Shown: positions 7,590-17,022, counted from the stretch's first letter. The stretch is 64,000 bases of DNA from an uncultured Clostridia bacterium (GCA_934772525.1 CAKVMI010000002.1:1-64000), one strand, 5' to 3'. The notes: generated by a model from the sequence alone, not told the origin. Program-made: numbers and translations.

Positions 7590-9770
7590 ATGATTTCAAA
7601 AGCAGAAGAGAGAAAAGAGTTAGACTACTTAAGGTCGGTATTATATGTCCTTGAAAAGGAAATCGCAAAACTTGAAGACGGAAAAGAACAATTGGAGTCC
7701 GACATTCAAGAATCTATGCGTTATATTTGGGAAGAAGGTAGCGTAGAAGCCGACGATTGGATAAATTCGCAAGATAGCGTTCGCCAACTAAATAGGGGCG
7801 TATTGCAATCTGAAAAGCACTTAAAAGCATACCGCAGAATGGTCGGTAGTGCTTACTTTGCTCGTGTAGATTTTGATGACGGCAACGAAGTAACCCCAAT
7901 CTATTTAGGTATAGCAAGTTTAAAGGACGGCACCAACTTTTACGTTTATGACTGGCGTGCTCCCATTTGTAGTCCGTTTTATGATTCCGAAATTGGAGAG
8001 TCTAGTTACACCTTGCCCGACGGCACAGTAGTAGATGGCAAAGTTACTCTAAAACGCCAATATAAGATAGATAATGACAAAATTGTAGAAATTTTTGATA
8101 CCGACACTCAGGTTGTGGACGATGTTTTGGCAAAAATTCTATCTACTACCGGCACTACCAAAATGCGTAATATCGTTGCAACTATCCAAAAAGAACAAAA
8201 TAAAATTATTCGAAAGGACGATGTAGATATTTTAGCCGTTCAAGGGCCAGCGGGTTCGGGCAAAACTTCGGTTGCTCTTCATAGAATTGCATATTTGTTG
8301 TATGCCGATAAAGAAAATTTAAACAAAACCAATATGTTAATTTTATCCCCAAACGAAACTTTCTCCGATTATATTAGTGACGTATTGCCACAAATGGGCG
8401 AAGATAACGTATATCAAACAACTTTTTATGATTATGTTCAGTCATATATAAAAGACTTCAAAATTAAAAACAATATGAACTCGGTATACGAAGAACTTTT
8501 TATAGGTTTAAAAACGCCATTCTTTAACTCAATCAAATTTAAGTTCTGGCCTGGGTATATAAAATTAATTGAAAACTATATCGATGAAATTAGATATAGT
8601 CTATTTGGTATAGATAGAGATATAGAAATTGACGGCGAAGTTGTGGCAAGTAGCGAATTTTTATGCAGATTTGTAGATAACAATTTAACCAACTCGAGTA
8701 TCACACTATTCGAACAGGCAAAGTTAATTAATGAAAAAATTATGGCTATTGCAGGTATTAAACTTCAAAAGAACCTAAAAGCACGCAATAAGTTAGAGCG
8801 TCAACTAAAAGCTAATCTAAAAAAGGTAACCGCCAGAGCTATCTATATGGGGCTATTTGAGTCTCTAGACGGCTTTACCAAACGAGTTCAAGACATATAC
8901 AACGAACTTAGCGTAGAAAAATCTGAAAAAATGACCATAAAGGACTTAAAAGAAATTTATGAGTACACTATCGACGGACTTCAAAAGGGTATACTTTCAT
9001 ACGAAGACGTAACTCCATTTATGTATCTAAAAGAAAGAGTTGTTGGCGTTACCGAACAACACGCTATAAAGCAAATTGTAATTGATGAAGCACAAGACTA
9101 TACCTTAGTTCAGTACCAAATAATTGCAAATGTATTTAAGGGTGCAAGGATGACTCTTGTGGGAGATTTAAACCAAAGTATTATGCCGTTTGTTTTGTAT
9201 GATGATTATGATAGTATCCTAAGTGTATTAAAATCAAATAGAGCGAGAGACATTGTAGAAACTCAATATTTAACAAAAACTTATCGTAGTACAGTAGAAA
9301 TTAATGAGTTTGCAAACAATCTAATTTCAACAAAGCAATTAATAAAAACTCAATTAGACCGTCACGGCGCTCCAGTAGAAATTGTAAAGGATAATGGCGT
9401 AGGCGAAAATGCCGAATTTGTAAAGGATGCATTAAGATTAAAAAACGAAAATAACACCGTTGCAATAATTTTCAAAACTGAAAAGGAATGCAAGGAACTT
9501 CAACGCTCATTGCAAAAATCGGCAAACTTTAAGAACTTCAAATTTATGGTAGAAGGCGAAAAGAACTTTGTAAATACTCATATAATGGTTATGCCACTAT
9601 ATATGGCAAAGGGTCTAGAATTTGATACCGTTTTAATACCAAAGGCAAATGAAGATAATTATAGTGCCGAAAATAAAAAGTTATTCTATGTTGCAGTAAC
9701 CCGTGCTATGAATAACCTAAAAATTTACTACGATGATATTCCAAGCAGTCTAATACTTTCAAAAGACTAG
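7590..9770 (+). CDS. helD: HelD-type RNA polymerase recycling helicase
   Basis: 726 aa from the ATG at 7590, which has AGGAGAG (7574-7580) 9 nt upstream; the in-frame ATG at 7557 has no ribosome site. The N-terminal ~100 residues form the anti-parallel coiled coil typical of HelD, followed by a DWRAP motif. Superfamily 1 helicase motifs are present: Walker A GPAGSGKTS, Walker B VIDEAQDY, motif IV KTYRS, motif V GLEFDTVLIP and motif VI YVAVTRAMNNL. HelD binds core RNA polymerase and uses ATP to free stalled or hibernating enzyme from nucleic acid. Transcribed alone. Confidence 0.9.
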   Translation: MISKAEERKELDYLRSVLYVLEKEIAKLEDGKEQLESDIQESMRYIWEEGSVEADDWINSQDSVRQLNRGVLQSEKHLKAYRRMVGSAYFARVDFDDGNEVTPIYLGIASLKDGTNFYVYDWRAPICSPFYDSEIGESSYTLPDGTVVDGKVTLKRQYKIDNDKIVEIFDTDTQVVDDVLAKILSTTGTTKMRNIVATIQKEQNKIIRKDDVDILAVQGPAGSGKTSVALHRIAYLLYADKENLNKTNMLILSPNETFSDYISDVLPQMGEDNVYQTTFYDYVQSYIKDFKIKNNMNSVYEELFIGLKTPFFNSIKFKFWPGYIKLIENYIDEIRYSLFGIDRDIEIDGEVVASSEFLCRFVDNNLTNSSITLFEQAKLINEKIMAIAGIKLQKNLKARNKLERQLKANLKKVTARAIYMGLFESLDGFTKRVQDIYNELSVEKSEKMTIKDLKEIYEYTIDGLQKGILSYEDVTPFMYLKERVVGVTEQHAIKQIVIDEAQDYTLVQYQIIANVFKGARMTLVGDLNQSIMPFVLYDDYDSILSVLKSNRARDIVETQYLTKTYRSTVEINEFANNLISTKQLIKTQLDRHGAPVEIVKDNGVGENAEFVKDALRLKNENNTVAIIFKTEKECKELQRSLQKSANFKNFKFMVEGEKNFVNTHIMVMPLYMAKGLEFDTVLIPKANEDNYSAENKKLFYVAVTRAMNNLKIYYDDIPSSLILSKD

Positions 9771-9954
9771 CATCCTAGATGGAATTAAGAAAAAATTGCA
9801 AATTGGGTGCAAACAAAAAAATATAACAAGTTACAATCAACAATCAAAGTAAGTAAAGTTGTATATAACTCATAACTCAAACTACTTAAAACTAAAAGTA
9901 AATGCTGGTTATAACTTTAAACTAATTACAACCAATCACAACTAAAAGTAAATT

Positions 9955-9989
9955 AACACCGACGCAAATAACTAAGCATCGGTGTTTTT
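9955..9989 (+). terminator. Terminator after helD
   Basis: AACACCGACGC pairs with GCATCGGTGTT (one mismatch) around a 10-nt loop and is followed by TTTT. The preceding ~180 bp (9775-9954) is non-coding, A-rich and holds short direct repeats of an AACTAAAAGTAAA type. Confidence 0.7.
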
Positions 9990-10008
9990 GTTTTGAAAGA
10001 CAAAAAAA

Positions 10009-10032
10009 AGAACCGCTATATTTAGCAGTTCT
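10009..10032 (-). terminator. Terminator of tRNA-Gly
   Basis: AGAACTGCTA / TAGCGGTTCT hairpin on the minus strand, followed by seven or more T (plus-strand A run 10002-10009), immediately downstream of tRNA-Gly. Confidence 0.85.
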
Positions 10033-10040
10033 TAAAATTT

Positions 10041-10115
10041 TGGAGCGGAAGACGAGATTCGAACTCGCGACATTTGCCTTGGCAAGGCAACGCTCTACCA
10101 CTGAGCCACTCCCGC
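10041..10115 (-). tRNA. tRNA-Gly (anticodon GCC)
   Basis: Full cloverleaf on the minus strand, 75 nt with encoded CCA: acceptor GCGGGAG, anticodon loop TTGCCAA, T loop GTTCGAATC. It stands alone and has its own terminator. Confidence 0.97.
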
Positions 10116-10243
10116 AAAAAATGTATTTGTCCTAACGACATAAGTAAGTTTACCATAATCTTTTACAATAATCAAGTGTTTTTTACTAAATTTTTAATTT
10201 TTTTTATTTTTATAAAAAGTTGGGTTCATTAACCATTGTTCAA

Positions 10244-10272
10244 TTGTAAAACCATAGTCATTGTGGTATAAT
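10244..10272 (+). promoter_or_regulatory. Sigma-A promoter of the HAD phosphatase gene
   Basis: TTGTAA, 17 bp, TATAAT preceded by GTGG, 38 bp before the ATG. Confidence 0.6.
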
Positions 10273-10309
10273 TTATTAAACCCAAGTGAACTTAAAAATG
10301 GAGTAAGTT

Positions 10310-10987
10310 ATGAATAATAAATTTAATAACAAAACCGAACTAAAATATACCGATGTAATTTGGGATTTTGATGGAACCCTTCTTGATACCTATCCATATG
10401 TAATAAAAAGCATCCAAGAAGTTTTGTCTATATATGGCATTAATGAGCCAAATGAACTCATTTTAAAGACATTAAAACAAGAGTCCACTTCGGTGTTTGC
10501 AAATTTAATGATAGAAAAATACCACAAGTTTACTATAGAAGAATTTTTTGCAAAATATAACGAGATAGATAGAACGCTAAAATATTATGTTGGTATGGAA
10601 TTATTTGATGGTGTCCAAAAAACTCTAGAAACCATTGTAAATAACAGCGGTCGAAATTTTTTGGTTACAAACCGCACCAGCACGGTATTAGAACTATTAA
10701 AGAAACTAAAAATTGACTATCTTTTTACCGATATTGAGTACATTGGTAAAGACGGAAAACGCTTTTGGAAGCCCGACCCAACAATGATGAATGAATTAAT
10801 ACAAAGATACAATTTAATTAAAGACAAAACTCTTTCAATTGGTGATAGACCGGCAGATGTTAAGGCCAGTAGCCTTGCGGGACTTCCAATTTGTTTAGTA
10901 AATGCCGATTTGGACGGACTAGATTTAACCCCAGATTTTATGGCTTCGAATTATAAAGAAGTTATGAAAATTTTAATACAAAAATAA
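10310..10987 (+). CDS. HAD-superfamily phosphatase
   Basis: 225 aa. Motif I is WDFDGTLLDT with the nucleophile Asp19 and acid/base Asp21; motif II is FLVTNRTS; motif III and IV are seen in KPDPTMM and IGDRPADVKAS. The helical cap between motifs I and II fits subclass I, as in phosphoglycolate phosphatase or beta-phosphoglucomutase. The physiological substrate cannot be deduced. GGAG lies close to the ATG. The next gene, rarA, has its own promoter only 40 bp downstream, so co-transcription is partial at best. Confidence 0.85.
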   Translation: MNNKFNNKTELKYTDVIWDFDGTLLDTYPYVIKSIQEVLSIYGINEPNELILKTLKQESTSVFANLMIEKYHKFTIEEFFAKYNEIDRTLKYYVGMELFDGVQKTLETIVNNSGRNFLVTNRTSTVLELLKKLKIDYLFTDIEYIGKDGKRFWKPDPTMMNELIQRYNLIKDKTLSIGDRPADVKASSLAGLPICLVNADLDGLDLTPDFMASNYKEVMKILIQK

Positions 10988-10990
10988 TAG

Positions 10991-11018
10991 TTGCAAATTT
11001 AATTTTGGGTGGTATAAT
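10991..11018 (+). promoter_or_regulatory. Promoter of rarA predicting a leaderless mRNA
   Basis: TTGCAA, 16 bp, TATAAT, with only 8 nt between the -10 box and the ATG at 11027. Transcription would start at or within 2 nt of the start codon. No Shine-Dalgarno is present. Confidence 0.6.
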
Positions 11019-11026
11019 GTACGCCT

Positions 11027-12382
11027 ATGGAAAATAATTTATTTAATGTAAATTTGAGCAATAGTTTTTCTCCGCTTGCCGAAAGAATGCGTCCAACTAC
11101 ACTAGATAACTTTGTCGGACAAACTCATATTCTAGGGGAAGGAAAACTTTTAAATAGACTTGTAAAAACTGGAACTATTGGCAGTTCCATCTTTTTTGGA
11201 CCTCCGGGAACGGGTAAAACCACACTTGCAAGCATAATTGCAAATGGCACGGGTGCAAAGTTTGTAAAATTAAACGCCGTAAGCAGTGGCGTATCCGATG
11301 CTAAAAATGTAATTGAGCAAGCAAAAAAAGACCTAGAAATGTACGGCATAAAAACGTATTTGCTACTAGACGAATGTCACCGCTGGAGCAAAGCACAAAG
11401 TGATTGCGTGTTGTCCGCCATAGAACAAGGAATAATTATTTTTATTGGTAGTACTACCGAAAATCCTTTTTATAGTATGACAAGGGCTATTGTGTCAAGA
11501 TGTAGAGTGTTTGAATTTAAACCACTTTCAACAACCGATATAAAAAATGCAATCAATAGGGCAATTATTGACGAAACAAATGGTCTTGGTATGTTTAAGT
11601 TAAATATATCTGACGAAGCAATCACTACACTGGTACAAAATTCGGGCGGAGATTTGCGTTTTGCATTAAATTCTTTAGAACTTGCAGTAAAAAGTACCCC
11701 TAGTGATAGTACTGGACTTGTTACAATTACTCCCGAAATTATTGCCGATTGCACAGGCGGAAGAGTATTAAGTATAGATGAAGATATGTATTATGATATG
11801 CTATCTGCGTTCGGAAAGTCGCTCAGGGGTTCCGACCCAGACGGAGCGCTATACTGGGCATACAGACTAATAGAGTCGGGGGTTGACCCAATAGTTGTAC
11901 TAAGACGCTTAATTGCCCACACGTCAGAAGATGTCGGTCTTGCAAATAGTAACGCATTGGTGGTAGCAGTAAGTGCCTTAACGGCTTACCAAAACTTAGG
12001 TATTCCAGAAGGACTAATTCCTTTAACGCACGCAATAATTTGCACGGCGACCAGTCCAAAAAGTAACGCAGTAGTATTAGCTCGAGATAGTGCAATTAAT
12101 GCGGTAAAAAGTACGATAACCGACCCTGTCCCCGACCACTTAAAAAACTATAATTTCCTAAACGAAAAGCGTGCAAAATACAAATATCCGCATGATTTTG
12201 GTGGATACGTAAAGCAACAATATTTGCCAGATTCGTTAGAGGGTACCAAGTTTTATAACCCAACCGATAACGGAAATGAGCGTAAAATTGCCGAGTTTAT
12301 GAATGCCGTCCAAGAACTTTTAAAGGAAGATGCAAAGAAAAACAAAGACACTTTTAAGCACGGAAATAATAAAAAATCTTAA
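11027..12382 (+). CDS. rarA: Replication-associated recombination protein A (RarA/MgsA AAA+ ATPase)
   Basis: 451 aa, full family length. N-terminal PLAERMRPTTLDNFVGQ is the RarA/RuvB-like box; Walker A GPPGTGKTT at 58-66; Walker B LLLDECHRW; sensor GSTTENP; then an SRC-like motif (VSRCRVFEF). The C-terminal half matches the MgsA oligomerisation domain (GSDPDGALYW; KYKYPHDFGGYV). RarA works at stalled replication forks together with SSB and the replicative helicase. It follows the HAD gene by 39 nt but has its own promoter-like sequence and no ribosome-binding site. Confidence 0.95.
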   Translation: MENNLFNVNLSNSFSPLAERMRPTTLDNFVGQTHILGEGKLLNRLVKTGTIGSSIFFGPPGTGKTTLASIIANGTGAKFVKLNAVSSGVSDAKNVIEQAKKDLEMYGIKTYLLLDECHRWSKAQSDCVLSAIEQGIIIFIGSTTENPFYSMTRAIVSRCRVFEFKPLSTTDIKNAINRAIIDETNGLGMFKLNISDEAITTLVQNSGGDLRFALNSLELAVKSTPSDSTGLVTITPEIIADCTGGRVLSIDEDMYYDMLSAFGKSLRGSDPDGALYWAYRLIESGVDPIVVLRRLIAHTSEDVGLANSNALVVAVSALTAYQNLGIPEGLIPLTHAIICTATSPKSNAVVLARDSAINAVKSTITDPVPDHLKNYNFLNEKRAKYKYPHDFGGYVKQQYLPDSLEGTKFYNPTDNGNERKIAEFMNAVQELLKEDAKKNKDTFKHGNNKKS

Positions 12383-12463
12383 ATTTTTACAGAATAATAT
12401 AATAAATTTAGTTTGATTTTTGCTTTTAATAATTAAAATTTTTGTTATATAATCATAAAATAC

Positions 12464-12492
12464 TTTACATTGTTTAGTCAATAATGTATAAT
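12464..12492 (+). promoter_or_regulatory. Sigma-A promoter of the glycerophosphodiesterase gene
   Basis: TTTACA, 17 bp, TATAAT. It leaves an ~100-nt leader before the ATG at 12600. Confidence 0.65.
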
Positions 12493-12533
12493 AAAATTCA
12501 AACTATGAAAAATTTGTGATTTTTCTGTCCTGT

Positions 12534-12566
12534 AATCATTTATTGTTTTAGTGTAAATGATTTTTG
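12534..12566 (+). promoter_or_regulatory. Terminator-like hairpin in the leader of the glycerophosphodiesterase gene
   Basis: AATCATTT (12534) and AAATGATT (12555) form an 8-bp stem with a 13-nt loop, followed by TTTGTT. It lies between the promoter and the start codon, the place for a transcription attenuator. No ligand-binding domain was recognised upstream of it. Confidence 0.4.
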
Positions 12567-12599
12567 TTATTAAAATATAATTAAAGTGAGTGATAAAAT

Positions 12600-13325
12600 A
12601 TGAGTACAATACAAAATTCTTGGTTGGTAGAAAGACCAATAGCACATAGAGGCTTACACAATAACGACACCGTTCCAGAAAATAGTTTAAAGGCTTTTAG
12701 TTTGTGCATAGATAAAAATATCCCAATAGAACTAGATGTAAGGGTTACCAAGGATAACCAAATAGTGGTATTTCACGACGATAAACTTAGCCGAATGACC
12801 GAGATAGACGGCTATGTAAATAACTTAAATTATGCCGATATTATAAATGCTAAGTTATTAAAGACTAACGAAACCATACCTCTATTTAGTGATGTATTAA
12901 AACTAGTAGACGGCAAAGTGCCAATCCTAATAGAAATTAAGAATATAAATGGCGTAAGTTTTGAGAAGGAATTATGGGAACTTCTTAAAAATTATAAGGG
13001 TGAATATGCAATTCAGTCGTTTAACCCACTAATTCTAGAATGGTTTAAGTTAAACGCTCCACAAGTAAAACGTGGTCAACTTTCTTCCTTCTTTAAGGGT
13101 GAAAAGGGTATTTCATTTGTTAAAAAGTTTGTTCTAAAAAGATTAAAACTTACCAAAAGAAGCGAACCAAACTTCATTAGTTATAAGTTAGAAGATTTGC
13201 CAAATAAGTATGTTAAAAAGTTTAAGGATATCCCAGTTTTGTGCTGGACGGTTAAGTCTAATGAAGATGTAGAAAAAGCAAAAAAAGTTGCCGACAATTA
13301 CATTTTCCAAGATTTGTATAACTAA
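12600..13325 (+). CDS. Glycerophosphodiester phosphodiesterase
   Basis: 241 aa. The GDPD signature is complete: AHRGLHNNDTVPENS near residue 15 with catalytic His and Arg, ELDVRVTKD with the metal-binding Glu and Asp, VVFHDDKLSR with the second catalytic His, and IEIK further on. The enzyme hydrolyses glycerophosphodiesters to glycerol-3-phosphate and an alcohol. No signal peptide, so cytoplasmic, like UgpQ. The ribosome site is weak. Monocistronic between its own promoter and a terminator. Confidence 0.92.
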   Translation: MSTIQNSWLVERPIAHRGLHNNDTVPENSLKAFSLCIDKNIPIELDVRVTKDNQIVVFHDDKLSRMTEIDGYVNNLNYADIINAKLLKTNETIPLFSDVLKLVDGKVPILIEIKNINGVSFEKELWELLKNYKGEYAIQSFNPLILEWFKLNAPQVKRGQLSSFFKGEKGISFVKKFVLKRLKLTKRSEPNFISYKLEDLPNKYVKKFKDIPVLCWTVKSNEDVEKAKKVADNYIFQDLYN

Positions 13326-13343
13326 AAAATCAATAAATTTATT

Positions 13344-13380
13344 AAAGGTCTATAAAGAATATGTCTTTATGGACTTTTTT
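13344..13380 (+). terminator. Terminator after the glycerophosphodiesterase gene
   Basis: AAAGGTCTATAAAGA pairs with TCTTTATGGACTTT around a 5-nt loop, followed by TTT. Confidence 0.85.
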
Positions 13381-13418
13381 AAAGTCTAATTTACAGACGT
13401 CGCTAAACAAAATTAAAG

Positions 13419-13447
13419 TTGACTAAATAGATTTTATTTAGTATAAT
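13419..13447 (+). promoter_or_regulatory. Sigma-A promoter of the cytidylate-kinase-like gene
   Basis: TTGACT, 17 bp, TATAAT, 17 bp ahead of AGGAG. Confidence 0.75.
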
Positions 13448-13477
13448 ACAAATATTAAGTATTAGGAGAAAACCATT

Positions 13478-14041
13478 ATGATGATTACACTTGCAGGTGC
13501 ACCTTGTTCGGGTAAAAGCACCGTGGCTAAAACTTTTGCACTAAAGTATAATTTTGAAAATATCAGCACGGGTAAACTTATCCGTAAAATGGCTGAAGAT
13601 ATGGGACTAGATATTATTCAAATGCAAACTGTTTTAAATAACGATAAGTCCATTGATGCCAAAATTGAAGATATGCAAAAGGAAATGGGAAAATCGCGTA
13701 TAAATGATAACCTTTTGCTAGATTCTAGACTTGGTTGGTATTGCGTACCTGAGTCATTCAAAGTCTATGTTACTATTCCAGAAATGGAGATGGCACGAAG
13801 ATTTTTGCAAGATAACGAAAGAGAAAATGACCAAAAGGTCGAAACTGTAGAAGAAGCACTAGATTGCTTAAATTATAGAAGAAACCAAGAAATAGAAAGA
13901 TTTAAAAAGACCTACGGGGTAGATTTATCGGATACAAATAATTACGACTTAATAGTCGAGAATTATGGCAAAACTCCTGAAGAAACAGCCGATGAAATAT
14001 ATAGAGCGTATAAAGAGTTTATAACTAAAAAAGGTGTGTAG
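13478..14041 (+). CDS. Cytidylate-kinase-like P-loop nucleotide kinase
   Basis: 187 aa. A P-loop GAPCSGKST lies at residues 7-15, followed by the FENISTGKLIRKMA stretch typical of the short archaeal/clostridial CMP-kinase family and a DSRLGWY lid-region motif. Such proteins phosphorylate CMP or related nucleoside monophosphates. AGGAG is 9 nt before the first of two adjacent ATGs, so the first is taken. The canonical bacterial Cmk is longer; whether this is the housekeeping enzyme or a specialised kinase is open. Confidence 0.75.
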   Translation: MMITLAGAPCSGKSTVAKTFALKYNFENISTGKLIRKMAEDMGLDIIQMQTVLNNDKSIDAKIEDMQKEMGKSRINDNLLLDSRLGWYCVPESFKVYVTIPEMEMARRFLQDNERENDQKVETVEEALDCLNYRRNQEIERFKKTYGVDLSDTNNYDLIVENYGKTPEETADEIYRAYKEFITKKGV

Positions 14042-14158
14042 GTAATAAGTTAAATAGACCAAAAACCGCACCAAAAAGTTATCACATTAACTAATTTTTA
14101 TTAAAACTTAAAAGAATAATAAGCCGACAATTTAAACGAATTTTAAAGGAACAAAAAG

Positions 14159-15955
14159 ATGTCAACAAAGTTACAAAATATTAGAAATTTTAGCATAATA
14201 GCACACATAGACCACGGTAAAAGTACACTAGCCGACCGATTAATGGAAATTACTGGTACTGTTACTAAAAGAGAAAGTAAAGACCAGATGCTAGATAGTA
14301 TGGACTTAGAAAGAGAACGTGGAATAACCATAAAGTTAACTCCCGTAACTATGAAGTACACATATAAAGGTGAAGAATACATTTTAAACTTAATAGATAC
14401 CCCAGGTCATGTTGACTTTACATACGAAGTTTCAAGGTCACTTTTAGCCTGTGAAGGTGCGGTACTTGTAGTAGATGCCAGTCAAGGTGTAGAAGCACAA
14501 ACTCTAGCAAACTGCTATATGGCGCTAGAAAGTAATTTGGAGATTATGCCCGTACTAAATAAAATAGACCTACCTAGTGCAAGACCAGACGAAGTCAAAA
14601 AAGAAATTGAAGACGTAATAGGTTTAGACACTGAAAACTGCCCTATGGTATCTGCAAAAGATGGTACAAATTGCGAAGAAGTATTAAAGCAGTTAATAGA
14701 AAAAGTTCCAAGCCCCAAAGGAGATATTAATGCTCCACTAAAAGCCCTAATTTTTGATAGTTACTATGATAACTTTAAAGGTGCGGTATGCTTAGTTAGA
14801 ATTATGGATGGCAAGGTTAAAAAGGGCGATAAAATAGAGATGATGCAAACGGGTAAAGTTTATGACGTAACCGAAGTTGGTATGTTTACCCCAAAGCCTA
14901 CCGAAACAAGTGTATTAGAAGTTGGCGAGGTTGGATACATTACCGCAAGTATCAAAACTGTAAGTGATATTCGAGTTGGTGATACGGTTACTTTAAAAGA
15001 TAATCCAACCGAAACACCTCTTCCAGGATACAAGGTTGTAAACCCAATGGTGTTTAGTGGTATCTTTCCGCTAGACGGCTCTAAGTTTAATGACCTAAAG
15101 GACGCACTAGATAAACTAAAACTTAATGATGCATCGCTAGTATTTCAAAAGGAAACTTCAAATGCATTAGGTTTAGGCTTTAGGTGCGGTTTTCTAGGAC
15201 TATTACATATGGATATCATTACCGAGAGACTAGATAGAGAGTTTAACCTAGAAATAATTACAACTGCTCCAAGCGTTTCATATAATGTATATAAAACCAA
15301 TGGGGATATGCTAGAAATTAAAAGTCCAGCAAACCTTCCACCAACAACCGAAATAGATAGAATTGAAGAACCTATGGTAAAAGCCGAAATTTATACTCCA
15401 CCCGAATATGTTGGTGTACTAATGGAACTATGCAAAAATAAACGTGGCGAATACAAAAATTTAACATATATAGATAAGTCACGTGTAGCACTTGAATACA
15501 AGTTGCCACTAAACGAAATAGTGTTTGATTTCTTTGATGAGTTAAAGAGTATATCTCACGGATATGCAAGTTTTGATTATACTTTATGTGGATACGAACC
15601 ATCTGACCTTGTAAAGCTAGATATCCTACTAAACGGAGATGTGTGTGACGCACTTTCTCTAATAGTACATCGTGACCACGCCGTAACACGTGGTAGAGCA
15701 ATATGTGAAAAACTAAAAGAGAATATTGATAGACAACTATTTGAAATTCCAATTCAAGCGGCAATAGGTGGTAAAATTATTGCACGTGAAACGGTAAAGG
15801 CACTAAGAAAGGATGTAACCGCAAAGTGTTATGGCGGTGATATATCAAGAAAGAGAAAACTACTTGAAAAGCAAAAGGAAGGTAAAAAGCGTATGAGAAA
15901 ACTCGGTACGGTAGAACTTCCAGCAGAAGCATTTATTAGTATATTGAAAAACTAA
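14159..15955 (+). CDS. lepA: Elongation factor 4 (LepA) GTPase
   Basis: 598 aa, normal length. G1 motif [11 protein letters not shown]2 region RGITIK, G3 DTPGHVDF, G4 NKIDLP, then EF-Tu domain II, two EF-G-like domains and the LepA-specific C-terminal domain ending in [16 protein letters not shown]. LepA binds ribosomes and promotes back-translocation or assists initiation-stage assembly. In many Clostridia it precedes hemW and hrcA; here two unknown genes sit between lepA and hemW. AAAGGA lies before the ATG and a terminator follows. Confidence 0.97.
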   Translation: MSTKLQNIRNFSIIAHIDHGKSTLADRLMEITGTVTKRESKDQMLDSMDLERERGITIKLTPVTMKYTYKGEEYILNLIDTPGHVDFTYEVSRSLLACEGAVLVVDASQGVEAQTLANCYMALESNLEIMPVLNKIDLPSARPDEVKKEIEDVIGLDTENCPMVSAKDGTNCEEVLKQLIEKVPSPKGDINAPLKALIFDSYYDNFKGAVCLVRIMDGKVKKGDKIEMMQTGKVYDVTEVGMFTPKPTETSVLEVGEVGYITASIKTVSDIRVGDTVTLKDNPTETPLPGYKVVNPMVFSGIFPLDGSKFNDLKDALDKLKLNDASLVFQKETSNALGLGFRCGFLGLLHMDIITERLDREFNLEIITTAPSVSYNVYKTNGDMLEIKSPANLPPTTEIDRIEEPMVKAEIYTPPEYVGVLMELCKNKRGEYKNLTYIDKSRVALEYKLPLNEIVFDFFDELKSISHGYASFDYTLCGYEPSDLVKLDILLNGDVCDALSLIVHRDHAVTRGRAICEKLKENIDRQLFEIPIQAAIGGKIIARETVKALRKDVTAKCYGGDISRKRKLLEKQKEGKKRMRKLGTVELPAEAFISILKN

Positions 15956-15972
15956 TAAAGAATAGTAAAGAT

Positions 15973-16018
15973 AAGTTCCGTATAATCTAAGTTAGGATTG
16001 GTGCGGAACTTAACTTTT
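15973..16018 (+). terminator. Terminator after lepA
   Basis: AAGTTCCG (15973) pairs with CGGAACTT (16004-16011) and is followed by AACTTTTT. Confidence 0.8.
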
Positions 16019-16057
16019 TATAAAGAAATTAATTCCACTTAATACTTTCTTTACATC

Positions 16058-16086
16058 TTGACAATTACGAAAATCAGTGTTACAAT
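16058..16086 (+). promoter_or_regulatory. Sigma-A promoter of the 16.1-kb gene pair
   Basis: TTGACA, 17 bp, TACAAT, 40 bp upstream of the first gene of the pair. Confidence 0.75.
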
Positions 16087-16125
16087 GCTAATCCCATACC
16101 AACATATAAAAGGAGTTGTAAATAT

Positions 16126-16566
16126 ATGTTTTTAGGAATAAATTCGGATGTCGAAATAGATGAAAATAGAGATGTTGTAGTAGTGTATGCAAAGGGTTTT
16201 GCCTCCAACAAGTATTATTTAATTAAGTATTGCAGAGGTAATGAACTTCCAGAAGTAATTTCAGTGTCAAGGGATAGAGGTTTAACATTAAATAGTTTGC
16301 AAAGATGTTTAACCCCAGGTTTTGGTTTTAATGGTAATTTATCTTTTGTAGAACTAATACCAGGAAGAGCCGGCAGAAATGTACATATGGTAACTATAGA
16401 AGACACTGCAGAAGAAAAGGCTTACAATTATTATTTTATTGCAAGAAAGGGTAGCGGAGTATCCTATAAAAGAGAAGTAAGGTCTATAAAGAGAGAATTA
16501 AATAGAAGAGCAAAACAACAAAAACCACAATTAGAAGTAGAAGAAACTGAAGAAGCCGAAATGTAA
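16126..16566 (+). CDS. Hypothetical protein, member 1 of a paralogous pair
   Basis: 146 aa, unrecognised. Probably a compact alpha/beta or beta-rich cytoplasmic domain (no signal or membrane segment) with a basic helix and acidic tail at the C-terminus. The stretch FVELIPG...FIARKGSGVSYKREVRSIKR matches a similar stretch in the next protein (IIELPVT...WVERNGSGKPCFKSKYKILR), so the two probably descend from one gene. AAAGGAG precedes the ATG. A terminator overlaps the stop codon. Confidence 0.65.
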   Translation: MFLGINSDVEIDENRDVVVVYAKGFASNKYYLIKYCRGNELPEVISVSRDRGLTLNSLQRCLTPGFGFNGNLSFVELIPGRAGRNVHMVTIEDTAEEKAYNYYFIARKGSGVSYKREVRSIKRELNRRAKQQKPQLEVEETEEAEM

Positions 16567-16580
16567 GTTTTGGCTTTTTT
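16553..16580 (+). terminator. Terminator overlapping the stop codon of the first paralog
   Basis: AAGCCGAAA pairs with TTTTGGCTT across the stop codon and is followed by TTTT. Partial read-through would lower expression of the second gene, whose own promoter I do not see. Confidence 0.65.
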
Positions 16581-16596
16581 AATAAGGAGATTAATT

Positions 16597-17022
16597 ATGT
16601 ATAGAGAAATAGATGTTTTAACTATTGAAGATTGTCCAACTAAAATTATTGTATATCATCAAGAATCAAATAAAGGTGTTAAGTTTGGTTCTACCGATAC
16701 GTGTCTAGAATCTATAAAGTTTGCTTTTGGTGCGGTTAATGTAGTAAACATTATAGAACTACCAGTTACCAATGGGTTTAGTAGTGAAAGTGCGTATAGT
16801 GTAGTATATCAAGTACCATCATTATTCGGACGCAAAAATATTTGTAAGAGTATTTGGGTAGAAAGAAATGGTAGCGGTAAACCATGTTTTAAATCAAAGT
16901 ACAAAATATTAAGAGCAAAAGAAACTGGTGCGGGAGTTATTACAAAATATCCAAAGAATGCTATTTGCGAAATGGATGCAACTAAGTTAAAGGGTGAAAG
17001 CGACAACGAGTCACAAAAATAA
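16597..17022 (+). CDS. Hypothetical protein, member 2 of a paralogous pair
   Basis: 141 aa from the ATG at 16597, set by AAGGAGA at 16584-16590; an upstream TTG in frame lacks a ribosome site. Its central region resembles the preceding protein (see the NGSG motif near residue 95). No family recognised, no export signal. The pair interrupts the lepA-hemW-hrcA order common in Clostridia, so it is probably a lineage-specific insertion. Confidence 0.65.
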   Translation: MYREIDVLTIEDCPTKIIVYHQESNKGVKFGSTDTCLESIKFAFGAVNVVNIIELPVTNGFSSESAYSVVYQVPSLFGRKNICKSIWVERNGSGKPCFKSKYKILRAKETGAGVITKYPKNAICEMDATKLKGESDNESQK

